DNA from: Myxococcales bacterium
Lineage (GTDB): Bacteria > Myxococcota_A > Bradymonadia > UBA7976 > UBA1532
Direction: 5' to 3'
DNA length: 64,000 bases
Assembly (NCBI GenBank): GCA_020633465.1
Contig: JACKDN010000013.1
Coordinates: 62,001-126,000 of the forward strand
The notes beneath the pieces were generated by a model. It searched no databases. It was given only the letters and a program-made list of their open reading frames with translations, and was not told the origin of the DNA. The position numbers and the translations under genes were made by a program. How positions within the stretch are numbered: position 1 is the stretch's first letter; every line of letters begins with the position of its first letter. Below, one piece after another: positions 9,569 through 20,688 of the stretch.

Positions 9569-10726
9569 TCAGGGGGCGGGCACGACCGCGGTGACGCACC
9601 GAACCAGCCCGCGCAGCTGTGAAAGATCGGCGACGTCCACGAACTCGCTGCGCCAGCCGTGCGCGCTCAGGGCGCGGGCCCAAGCCTTCGCGTAGCGCCG
9701 GGCCAAGGCGTCGCTGTGCGGGGGGCGCGGGGCCGTGTCGGGGCGGGGCATCAGCGCCACCGCGTCGCGCCGGGTGCGCAGCAGCAGGCCGTTGGTGGGC
9801 GAGATGACCGCGGGATCCATGTTGCCGTCGTCGATCGACAGCGTGAGGGTGGGCGGCAGCATCGGCGGGCGCACGACGGTGTAGCCCAGCGCCCCGACCC
9901 GCTTGGCGGTGTCGTCGAGGAAGGTGGCGATGGCGTGGGCGATCTGGGTCGGCTCGCCGGGCTCGGCCAGGCGCAGGGCCTCGGGGGGCACCGCGGGCAC
10001 GAAGAGCGTCTGGTCGTCCACGGCCATCAGGAACATGTCCACGTGCCCGGTCACCTCGTGGGGCATGTGCGGCAGGACGACGATGTCCTCGACCGGGCGG
10101 TCGAAGGCCTCGGCCAGCACGGCCAGGGTCTCGCCCCGCGAGCGCGCCCGCTGCCCCAGGGCCTGCAGCGTCGGCAGGCGGGGGTACTCGGCGTTCTCGA
10201 CCATCAGCCGCGCCGATACGAACACGTGCCGACGCGTGGCGATCAGGTTGCCGTTCTCGTGCAGCAGCGGAAGCCGCTCGACGAAGAAGCTGGGCACGGG
10301 CTCGGGCGGCACCCACGACAGGCGCTGGCGGATGAGGTGCAGGGGGCGCAGCGCCTTCAGGATGCCGTTGCGCTGGCGCACGTAGATGGGCTGGTGGTCC
10401 CGCAGCCAGATGACCCCGTCTGCCTTGGCGGGCACGTCGGTGATGTACTGCTCGCGCACGTGGCGGTCGCCCAGCAGCCGGTCGAGCGTGCGCACCAGGT
10501 CGGGCGCGCGCACGGCCAGGCGCTCGTGCGTGACCACCCAGCCGAGCAGCGCATAATCGGGCACCGGGCCGACGCCGTCCCACGGCGTGGGCGTGTTCAA
10601 CCGGTGGGGCTGCGGGTGGCCGCTGCCCGGCGCCCGCGCGTCGGGGCGCGGCGGGTTGGGCGTGCGGCCGAGGGCGGCGCCGGCCAGCAGCAGGCAGAGG
10701 GAGAGACCCCAGGGCAGTGGGCGCAC
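9569..10726 (-). CDS. Exported guanidino-modifying-enzyme-fold protein (agmatine/arginine deiminase-like)
   Basis: After a signal peptide (LPWGLSLCLLLAGAALG) the mature protein carries, in order, the motifs of the amidinotransferase/deiminase (GME) superfamily: WLRDHQPIYV (residues about 107-116, like WxRDxGP), LLHENGNLIAT (about 155-164, like EGGN), VTGHVDMFLM (225-234, the His-Asp pair) and RCVTAVVP near the end (Cys about 377, nucleophile position). Known members hydrolyse or transfer amidino groups of agmatine, arginine or peptidyl-arginine, usually in the cytosol. Export is unusual. The substrate is unknown. GTG 10726 has GGAG 6 bases upstream; an in-frame TTG at 10738 is the alternative. 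Confidence 0.7.
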   Translation of the reverse strand: MRPLPWGLSLCLLLAGAALGRTPNPPRPDARAPGSGHPQPHRLNTPTPWDGVGPVPDYALLGWVVTHERLAVRAPDLVRTLDRLLGDRHVREQYITDVPAKADGVIWLRDHQPIYVRQRNGILKALRPLHLIRQRLSWVPPEPVPSFFVERLPLLHENGNLIATRRHVFVSARLMVENAEYPRLPTLQALGQRARSRGETLAVLAEAFDRPVEDIVVLPHMPHEVTGHVDMFLMAVDDQTLFVPAVPPEALRLAEPGEPTQIAHAIATFLDDTAKRVGALGYTVVRPPMLPPTLTLSIDDGNMDPAVISPTNGLLLRTRRDAVALMPRPDTAPRPPHSDALARRYAKAWARALSAHGWRSEFVDVADLSQLRGLVRCVTAVVPAP

Positions 10727-10804
10727 GGGCGACTCCAACCGTGGACGGGTCGACGGTTAGCACGCCTCGTGCCAGCCCATCGCGCGGCCGGCGCCGTCGC
10801 CGGG

Positions 10805-14002
<3,198 letters not shown>

Positions 14003-14186
14003 GGGTTCCTCCTGAGTCGGTACGCCGGTTTCATCGGCCGGCGACCCGAAACGATCTACTGGGCCGACCAATCGCCGGCCGAGCATGCCACCGAGGGTCG
14101 GGTTTCGCACGCACCGTCGGGGCCGCTCGCAACGTCTGTTGACCGGTGGTACACAACCGCGGGCACGCTTTGGCGGAGGACGAGGG

Positions 14187-15029
14187 ATGAGCGACGACTG
14201 GTTCTACGAGACGCACGAGGGCGCGCTGCGCTTCGGGCTGAAGATCGACGAGATGCTGCTCGACGAGCAGAGCGACTTCCAGCGGGTCCAGGTGTTCGAG
14301 ACGCCGCTCTTCGGGCGCGTGCTGGCGCTCGACGGGCTGCTGATGACCAGCGAGCGCGACGAGTACAACTACCACGAGATGCTGGTGCACCCGGCGCTGT
14401 GCACGGCCCCGTCGATCGAGCGGGTGCTGGTCATCGGGGGCGGCGACGGCGGGACGGTGCGCGAGCTGATGCGCTACCCCGAGGTGAAGCAGGTGGTGAT
14501 GGTCGAGATCGACGGGCTCGTCGTCGAGGCCAGCAAGAAGTACCTGCCCAGCATCGGCAGCGCCTGGGACGATCCGCGGCTCGAGCTGATCATCGGGGAC
14601 GGCATCGAGTACGTGCGCGAGGCGCCCGCGGCCTCGTTCGATGTCGTGCTGCTGGACGGCAGCGATCCGGTCGGCCCGGCCGAGGGGCTGTTCGATCGCT
14701 CGTTCTACGAGGGCTGCGCGCGCGTCCTGCGACCGCAGGGCGTCTTCGCGCAGCAGAGCGAGTCGCCGGAGCTGTTCCGCGCGGTCTTCGCGGACGTTGT
14801 GCGCACCGCCCGCGACGTCTTCGGGCAGGCGCACCCGTACTTCGGCCCGGTGCCCCTGTACATCTCGGGCTACTGGAGCTTCACGTTCGCCAGCCGCTCG
14901 GTGGATCCGCTGGCCTTGATCGACGCGCGCGCCGAGCGGGTCGAGCAGCACACCCGGCGCTGGGATCGGGCGCTGCACCGCGCGATGTTCGTCGTGCCCA
15001 AGGACGTGCGGTCGGCCCTCGCCGATTGA
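14187..15029 (+). CDS. speE: Spermidine synthase (polyamine aminopropyltransferase)
   Basis: 280 residues, the usual SpeE length. The N-terminal WFYETHEGALRFGLKIDEML resembles the family's strand tetramer domain. The Rossmann core has VLVIGGGDGGTVREL (nucleotide-binding GGGDGG at 84-89), a VEIDGLVVEASKKYLP segment, GDGIEYV and LLDGSDPVGPAEGLF with the catalytic Asp. The enzyme transfers aminopropyl from decarboxylated S-adenosylmethionine to putrescine in the cytosol. ATG 14187 has GGAGGACGAGGG directly upstream. No polyamine pathway partner is adjacent; the downstream fpg gene is on the other strand, 24 bp away. Confidence 0.95.
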   Translation: MSDDWFYETHEGALRFGLKIDEMLLDEQSDFQRVQVFETPLFGRVLALDGLLMTSERDEYNYHEMLVHPALCTAPSIERVLVIGGGDGGTVRELMRYPEVKQVVMVEIDGLVVEASKKYLPSIGSAWDDPRLELIIGDGIEYVREAPAASFDVVLLDGSDPVGPAEGLFDRSFYEGCARVLRPQGVFAQQSESPELFRAVFADVVRTARDVFGQAHPYFGPVPLYISGYWSFTFASRSVDPLALIDARAERVEQHTRRWDRALHRAMFVVPKDVRSALAD

Positions 15030-15053
15030 GCGGCCGGAGCGTCCGCCCCGCCT

Positions 15054-15953
15054 TCAGCCGCCCCGCTTCGACTCGAGCTCGTCGAGGGTGCGCGGCCAGT
15101 CCTTCTTCATCAGCTGCGAGAGGCTGCGGTCGGCCAGCAGGCGGTCGGCGTTCTGGCACCGGGCGCAGTAGTTCGTCTCGTTCTCCGCGTAGCGGATGCG
15201 CTGCACCGGCTTGCCGCACGCCGGGCAGGGCTCGCGGTAGCGGCCGTGCACGGCCATGTCGTCGTGGAAGGCGGTGACCTTGTCGGGGAAGCCCTCGCCG
15301 ACGTCGGCCCGGAGGCGCTCGGTCCAGGTGGTGAGGGTGTCGACGGTCGCGGCGTGCAGCCGCGCCAGCTCGTCGTCGGTGAGGCGCGACGTCAGCTTCA
15401 CCGGCGACAGGCGCGCCGCCCAGAGGATCTCGTCGCTGTAGGCGTTGCCGATGCCGCTGAGGATGCGGGGATCGGTCAGGGCGCGCTTCAGCGTGCGGTT
15501 CTCGCGCAGCAGGGCGGCGCGGAAGCCGGCCGCGTCGCCCTCGAGCACCTCGTAGCCGCCCCGATCGTGCTCGGCGAGCCCGGCCTCGCCCTCGACCACG
15601 TACAACGAGGCGCGCTTCTTCTTGCTGGCCTCGGTCAGCACCAGGGTGCCGTGCTCGAAGTCGAAGGCGGCGAGCCCGTTGCGGGCGTGCGGCTTGGCGT
15701 CGGGCGGCTTCCAGCGCAGGCGGCCGGCGATCATCAGGTGCAGCACCAGCCACAGATCGCCCGCGAGGCCGAAGCAGATGCGCTTGCCGAGGCGGCGCAC
15801 GTCGACCACGTCGCGGCCGAAGGTCGCCGAGAGGGGTGGATCGACGCTACGAAGGAGGAACGGGGATTGCAGACGGACGCGCGCCAACGCGCGGCCCAGC
15901 ACGTGGGCGCGCAGGCGTTCGACGTACACGGTGACGTCGGGGAGCTCGGGCAT
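15054..15953 (-). CDS. mutM: Formamidopyrimidine-DNA glycosylase (Fpg/Nei family)
   Basis: The protein begins MPELPDVTVYVERL, giving the N-terminal Pro that acts as nucleophile and the Glu at position 3. It contains ILSGIGNAYSDEILW, the helix-two-turn-helix segment of the family, and ends in a four-Cys zinc finger (CPACGKPVQRIRY then NYCARCQ). It excises oxidised purines and nicks the abasic site. At 299 residues it is slightly longer than E. coli MutM (269). Nei-type specificity cannot be excluded. Start ATG 15953 is fixed by the PELP motif; the much longer open frame upstream is non-coding. It is divergent from the cytochrome gene over 102 bp. Confidence 0.92.
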   Translation of the reverse strand: MPELPDVTVYVERLRAHVLGRALARVRLQSPFLLRSVDPPLSATFGRDVVDVRRLGKRICFGLAGDLWLVLHLMIAGRLRWKPPDAKPHARNGLAAFDFEHGTLVLTEASKKKRASLYVVEGEAGLAEHDRGGYEVLEGDAAGFRAALLRENRTLKRALTDPRILSGIGNAYSDEILWAARLSPVKLTSRLTDDELARLHAATVDTLTTWTERLRADVGEGFPDKVTAFHDDMAVHGRYREPCPACGKPVQRIRYAENETNYCARCQNADRLLADRSLSQLMKKDWPRTLDELESKRGG

Positions 15954-16055
15954 GCGGTCGAAGTTACCGCATCCGGCGGCGACGTCACCGAGGAAAGACT
16001 TGACCCGGCTGCCGTGATCGTGAGGATCGCGCCAGCACGAACGGAGGAGTTCTCC

Positions 16056-16505
16056 ATGAAGTTGCGTATCTTCCTTGCGCTGATGCTGGCCGGTGGGCTG
16101 GCGGCGTGCGGCAACAAGGGTGAGGCCGGCGGCGACAAGGGCGGCGAGAAGCCCGCCGAGAAGCCGGCCGCCGAGATGCCGGCCGAGAAGGCGGCCGCCG
16201 CGCCCGCCGCGGCGGGTGACCCCGCGGCCGAGGCCAAGCAGATCATGAACACGCGCTGCGCGGCCTGTCACGGCACCGAGGGCAAGGGTGACGGCGCGGC
16301 GGCGGCCAACCTGCCGGTCAAGCCGCGCCCCTACCAGGACCAGGAGTGGCAGAACAAGGTCACCGACGAGCACCTGAAGAAGGTGATCGTCGAGGGCGGC
16401 GCGTCGGTGGGCCTGAGCCCGCTGATGGCGCCCAACCCGGACCTGAAGGACAAGCCGGCCGTCGTCGACGAGCTGGTCAAGATCGTCCGCTCCTACAAGA
16501 AGTAG
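16056..16505 (+). CDS. Cytochrome c lipoprotein, single heme
   Basis: 149 residues. A lipobox LAAC (Cys about 19) is followed by a Lys/Glu/Ala/Pro-rich linker and one class I cytochrome c domain: MNTRCAACHGTEGKGDG with the CxxCH heme site, and a likely methionine ligand in SPLMAPNPDL. It is probably an outer- or inner-membrane-anchored electron carrier facing the periplasm. ATG 16056 follows GGAGGAG at 16043. It stands alone; no oxidase or reductase gene is adjacent, so the partner is unknown. Confidence 0.9.
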   Translation: MKLRIFLALMLAGGLAACGNKGEAGGDKGGEKPAEKPAAEMPAEKAAAAPAAAGDPAAEAKQIMNTRCAACHGTEGKGDGAAAANLPVKPRPYQDQEWQNKVTDEHLKKVIVEGGASVGLSPLMAPNPDLKDKPAVVDELVKIVRSYKK

Positions 16506-16653
16506 GCGCCCCGCCTCCCGACGCGCGGGTCGCGGCATGATGCCGCGGCCCGTGGCGATTCGTCCCATCACGGTGTTCCGGCTCGGCCGACCTCGGCTTG
16601 CGCTCCCACGGAGCCGCCGGTACCCTCCCGCGCGATTGTGGGAGGTGCCTCTC

Positions 16654-17160
16654 GTGCTCCAGAAGGTGATGAACAAGCTCGACCGCCGCACCCGCGGCGT
16701 GGCCATGACGGTCGGCGGCATGGGCGCGCTGCTCACCGGCAGCAAGGCCTCGGCCCTGGGGATGTTCACTCAGGGCGTGCGTGACATCGAGGCGGAGTGG
16801 CGCGCGGCGCACCCGGACTTCCAGGGGGGCGCGCGCGAGCGCTGGCGCCTCGCCATCGAGTTCTACGAGCAGACGCACCAGAACCCGACCAACCGCCTGC
16901 TGCACGTGGTGGGCATCCCGATCATCGTCGGCGGCACGACCGGCCTGCTCGTGTGGCCGCGGTACAGCCCGCCCTGGTTCCTGTCGGCCGGCGCCTTCGT
17001 GGGCGGCTGGGCCCTGAACTTCGTCGGGCATGGCCTGTACGAGAAGAACGCGCCGGCCTTCGCCGACGATCCGCTCAGCTTCGTCGCCGGCCCGGTGTGG
17101 GACCTCCTGCAGCTGAAGAACCGTCTCGGCCGCGGCGCCTCGGCGCCCGCGGCGGCCTGA
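16654..17160 (+). CDS. Mpo1-like (DUF962) membrane protein
   Basis: 168 residues. The DUF962/Mpo1 signature is clear: FYEQTHQNPTNRLLHVVG, then two membrane segments, then LNFVGHGLYEKNAPAFADDP. Its His and Glu/Asn residues match the probable iron ligands of the family. Yeast Mpo1 is an iron-dependent dioxygenase that shortens 2-hydroxy fatty acids by alpha-oxidation; bacterial members are poorly studied. I chose GTG 16654, with GGGAGG 8 bases upstream (16640-16645); an ATG at 16669 is an alternative and an earlier frame start at 16537 lacks support. The lipid link would fit the olefin genes elsewhere in the window, but they are 36 kb away. Confidence 0.82.
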   Translation: MLQKVMNKLDRRTRGVAMTVGGMGALLTGSKASALGMFTQGVRDIEAEWRAAHPDFQGGARERWRLAIEFYEQTHQNPTNRLLHVVGIPIIVGGTTGLLVWPRYSPPWFLSAGAFVGGWALNFVGHGLYEKNAPAFADDPLSFVAGPVWDLLQLKNRLGRGASAPAAA

Positions 17161-17188
17161 GGCGGCGCCCCCACCTCGAAAGGCGCGC

Positions 17189-18400
17189 GTGGCCGACCCC
17201 ACCGCCCCATCGCCGGGCGCGGGCGGCGGCCGACCGAAGAAGGGTCGGCGTCGCCGCTCGCCTTCACTCGAGCGCCGCGTGGCGCGCGCGCTCGCCGATC
17301 TGGGCGCGGCCGTCGACGAGCTGGCTCGGCGGCGGGGCCGGCAGGTGCCCCCGGAGCTGTCCGTCGCGACGTCCGTGGCGCCCACCGACGCGGCCGGCTG
17401 GCAGGCGCGCGCGACGTCCTGGCTGGCCGCGGTGGGGCCGGCCCTGGTGGACGCCGCGCCCCTCGCGCCCTGGCGGGACGGCGCGGTGTACTGTTATCGC
17501 TGCCGCGCCAACACCTGCGCGCACGCCACGCCGCCCGATCCCCGGGCGGTGTTCGCGGGCTACGAGGCGACCGGCAAGCCCACGTGGGCCGGCTTCCTCG
17601 AGGTGTGCCTGGCCGCCCGCCCCGAGGGCCTCGACGCGCTGTTCGAGTCGCCGCCCGGCGTCGTGGCGCTGGCGCAGGCCGGGGCCGAGCTGGGCGAGGG
17701 CCTGTTGCCGGGTTTCGGCGCCGACGAGGCGGTGTACGTCGTCCACGGGCAGGTGGTGCTCGGGCTGGTGCCGCGGGATCTGCGCGGCAGCGACGAGCGC
17801 GTGGCGCTGACGCTGCAGGCGGTCGAGGTGCGGCATCCGGCCGCGCCCGCGCGGCTGCGGCTGAACCTGCTGGGGCCCCTCGATCACGAGACGATCACGG
17901 CGGCGGCCGGTGAGGGCGCGCCGCGCAACCGGGCCGAGCAGCTCAGGCGCACCCTCGAGCAGGCGCGGCGCCGGCTCGAGACCGTCGGCCGTCGCGTCGC
18001 CGACGCCGAGGCGCGCGGCGAGGCCGTGGACGCGGCGGCGCTGATCGAGCCGCTGACCGGTCGACTGCGCGGCGATCTGATCCGGGTGTTGCGGCCGCGG
18101 AGCGAGCGCACGCGCCACGCCGAGCAGCGACACCGGGGCGGCGAGCGCCCGACCAGCGCGGCGTTCGACGACGCGCGGGCCGCCGGCGCCGAGCGGCTGC
18201 TGGCGGATCGCCGGCGGCAGACCGTGGTGGTGCTGGGGCCGCGCAACCGCGCGCACGTCTTCACCCGCGAAGGTCGCCACGTCACCAGCCTGCGGCTGGA
18301 GCCGGGCGAGGTGGGGCGCAAGACCGCCAGCCGCCGCTGGGTGCCGCTGGACGACGAGGCGGTGCGCGCCTTCCGGGCGGCCGTCGAGGGGGCGCGATGA
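17189..18400 (+). CDS. Uncharacterised protein with a C-x2-C-x4-C-x-H motif
   Basis: 403 residues, soluble, not recognised. The first 30 residues are strongly basic. C102, C105, C110 and H112 (YCYRCRANTCAH) look like a metal-binding knuckle, loosely SWIM-like in spacing. A helical Arg-rich segment covers about 245-275, and the C terminus has a basic stretch ending HVTSLRLEPGEVGRKTASR. A nucleic-acid role is possible but not shown. The start is GTG 17189 with AAAGG upstream. The stop overlaps the next gene's ATG (ATGA), so it is translationally coupled to a lipoprotein and then a permease. Confidence 0.65.
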   Translation: MADPTAPSPGAGGGRPKKGRRRRSPSLERRVARALADLGAAVDELARRRGRQVPPELSVATSVAPTDAAGWQARATSWLAAVGPALVDAAPLAPWRDGAVYCYRCRANTCAHATPPDPRAVFAGYEATGKPTWAGFLEVCLAARPEGLDALFESPPGVVALAQAGAELGEGLLPGFGADEAVYVVHGQVVLGLVPRDLRGSDERVALTLQAVEVRHPAAPARLRLNLLGPLDHETITAAAGEGAPRNRAEQLRRTLEQARRRLETVGRRVADAEARGEAVDAAALIEPLTGRLRGDLIRVLRPRSERTRHAEQRHRGGERPTSAAFDDARAAGAERLLADRRRQTVVVLGPRNRAHVFTREGRHVTSLRLEPGEVGRKTASRRWVPLDDEAVRAFRAAVEGAR

Positions 18401-19308
18401 GGCGCCCGGCGATGCTGGCGCCCGGCCTGCTGCTGCTGGCCGCGTGCGCGGCGCCGCCCGGGCCGCGCCTGCAGCACCCCGATCTGGACGAGGCGTCGGG
18501 CCTGACCGCCAGCCGGCGGTACCCGGGCGTCTTCTGGACCCACAACGACTCGGGGGGCGACGCGCGGCTGTTCGCGGTGACCGCCGACGGGCGCACGGTG
18601 GGGACCGTCGACGTCGAGGGCGCCACGGCGACCGACTGGGAGTCGATCACCACCGACGACGCGGGGCACCTGTACGTCGGCGACATCGGCAACAACTGGA
18701 GCACGCGGCGCGATCTGGTGGTGTACCGGCTGCGCGAGCCCGATCCCCGGAGGGGCGGCGCGGTGAAGGTGGACCGGGCCATCCGGTTCCGCTTTCCCGA
18801 TCAGACGGCGTTCCCCGATCCCGCGCGCGGCTTCGACTGCGAGGCGCTGTTCTGGGCGCCGCATCCGCAGACCGGGCAGGGCACGCTGTACACGCTGACC
18901 AAGCGGCGCAGCGACCGGCGGACGTCGCTGTACCGCTTCGACGATCTGTCGGGCGGCGCCGAGGTGGTGCTGACGCGGGTGGGCGAGCCCTTCGAGGTGG
19001 GCGGCGATCCCGCGCGCTACGGGGGCATGGTGACGGCGGCCGACGCGACGCCGGACGGCCGGCAGCTGGTGGTGCTGACCTACCACGCGCTGTTCGTCTT
19101 CGAGCGGCCGTCCCCGACCGACGACCGCTACCTGACGCGCCTCGTCAACCGCGTCGAGCTCGATCAGGACGTCACCGTGCAGGCCGAGGCCGTGGCGTGG
19201 GACGGCGACGAGGTGGTGATCGCCAACGAACAACGGCGTATGTTTCGCCTCCGCCGACCGCGGGCGCGGCGGACGGCGGCCTTCCCCACGGCACGGGACC
19301 TTCGATGA
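18397..19308 (+). CDS. Lipoprotein, beta-propeller-like
   Basis: 303 residues. The lipobox is LLAAC near residue 17. The mature part starts with a conserved-looking DEASGLTASRRYPGVFWTHN segment and then DSGGDARLFAVTADG, typical of exported beta-propeller proteins whose repeats begin EaSGla.S...g..W.hNDsG. It also has YVGDIGNNW and FDCEALFW. The substrate is unknown. It overlaps both neighbours by ATGA junctions, so the trio is one operon with the APC permease. Confidence 0.75.
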   Translation: MRRPAMLAPGLLLLAACAAPPGPRLQHPDLDEASGLTASRRYPGVFWTHNDSGGDARLFAVTADGRTVGTVDVEGATATDWESITTDDAGHLYVGDIGNNWSTRRDLVVYRLREPDPRRGGAVKVDRAIRFRFPDQTAFPDPARGFDCEALFWAPHPQTGQGTLYTLTKRRSDRRTSLYRFDDLSGGAEVVLTRVGEPFEVGGDPARYGGMVTAADATPDGRQLVVLTYHALFVFERPSPTDDRYLTRLVNRVELDQDVTVQAEAVAWDGDEVVIANEQRRMFRLRRPRARRTAAFPTARDLR

Positions 19309-20678
19309 GCGACACGCAGGCGCGCACCATCGGCCTCGGCGGGGCCTTCAGCATCGTGGTCGGCTCGATGCTGGGCATCGGCATCTTCCTGTCGCCGCCC
19401 GAGATGGCGCGCGCGGTGAGCAGCCCGGCCGTCTTCCTCGCCATCTGGGCGGCCGCCGGCCTGATCGTGCTCGGCGGGGCGGTGGCCTACGCCGAGCTGG
19501 GGGCGCGCATGCCCCGCGCGGGCGGTGACTACGTGTTCCTGCGCGCCGCCTTCGGTCCGTCGGTGGCCTTCGCGGCCGGGTGGACCCTGTTCGTGGGCAT
19601 CTTCGGCGGCTCGATCGCGGCGGTGGCCCTGGCGCTGTGCCAGTACCAGATCCCGGCGTTGACCGGCTGGGATCTGACCGGCGTGGTGGTGACCCTGCCC
19701 GCGGTGGGGGACGTCACGCTCGCGCAGCTGGTCGCCTCGGGCATCGTCGTCGCCCTGACCGGGCTGAACGCGCTCGGCGTGCGCCCGGCCGCCTGGACGC
19801 AGGAGCTGACGACGCTGCTGCCTCTGGCGGTGCTGTTCGTGCTGTCGCTGATCGCGTTGGGCCTGTGGACGGCGGGCAGCGCGCCGTCCGGGCCGCCGGC
19901 CGCGCCCCTGCCGCTGACCCTGGACGGCGTCGTCACCGCCTACATGGCCGCCTACTTCGCGTACTCGGGCTGGAACGCGGTGATCTACGTGGCGGGCGAG
20001 GTCACCGAGCCCGGCCGCAACATCCCCCGCTCGCTGGTGGGCGGGACGCTGTCGGTGACCGGCCTGTACGTCCTGATGTGCCTCGGCTTCGTGGCGGTGC
20101 TGGGCATGGGCGGGCTGGCCTCGATCGGCGAGGCGGGCAGCGAGATGGCGGGGGTGCTCAGCGGGGAAGGGGCGCGCTGGGCGATGAACGGGCTGGTGCT
20201 GCTGTGCCTGGTGGCGTCGCTCAACGGCACGGTGCTCGGGGGTGGCCGCGTGGGCTACGCGATGGGGCTCGACGGCGTGCTGGTGCAGCGGGCCGGCCGG
20301 CTCAGCCCCCGGACGGGCACGCCCAGCTTCGCGCTGTGGCTGCAGGGCCTCTGGGCGGTGCTGCTGGTGGTGAGCAACCGGTTCGACGTGCTGCTGCAGA
20401 CGGTCAGCCTGGCGATGGTGGTGGTGGGGTCGCTGACGGTGGCGTGCGTGTTCGTGCTGCGGCGGCGCGAGGGGCCCCCGACGGGCTGGGCCGCCTGGGG
20501 CTATCCCTGGCTGCCGGGGCTGTACCTGGCGTCGAGCGCGGGGGTCGTCGGGGTCAAGATCCACGGCGTCGTGGTCGACGACGCGAGTCCGGCCCCGCTG
20601 CTCGGGCTGGCGGTGGTGCTGCTCACCTTCCTGGCGCACCGGCTGGCGCGCACGCGAAGCCGCATGGCCGCGTCCTAG
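19305..20678 (+). CDS. Amino acid permease, APC superfamily
   Basis: 457 residues with about 12 membrane segments. The N terminus has the APC signature GAFSIVVGSMLGIGIFLSP (TM1 break GxGIF), followed by GGAVAYAELGARMPRAGGDY of TM3 and the loop after it, and AYFAYSGWNAVIYVAGEV of TM6. These are typical of LAT/serine-exchanger-type (SLC7-like) transporters in the inner membrane. The specific amino acid cannot be read from sequence. ATG 19305 overlaps the upstream stop (ATGA). It ends 10 bp from the convergent CYTH-CHAD gene. Confidence 0.9.
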   Translation: MSDTQARTIGLGGAFSIVVGSMLGIGIFLSPPEMARAVSSPAVFLAIWAAAGLIVLGGAVAYAELGARMPRAGGDYVFLRAAFGPSVAFAAGWTLFVGIFGGSIAAVALALCQYQIPALTGWDLTGVVVTLPAVGDVTLAQLVASGIVVALTGLNALGVRPAAWTQELTTLLPLAVLFVLSLIALGLWTAGSAPSGPPAAPLPLTLDGVVTAYMAAYFAYSGWNAVIYVAGEVTEPGRNIPRSLVGGTLSVTGLYVLMCLGFVAVLGMGGLASIGEAGSEMAGVLSGEGARWAMNGLVLLCLVASLNGTVLGGGRVGYAMGLDGVLVQRAGRLSPRTGTPSFALWLQGLWAVLLVVSNRFDVLLQTVSLAMVVVGSLTVACVFVLRRREGPPTGWAAWGYPWLPGLYLASSAGVVGVKIHGVVVDDASPAPLLGLAVVLLTFLAHRLARTRSRMAAS

Positions 20679-20688
20679 CGCCGCGGGC

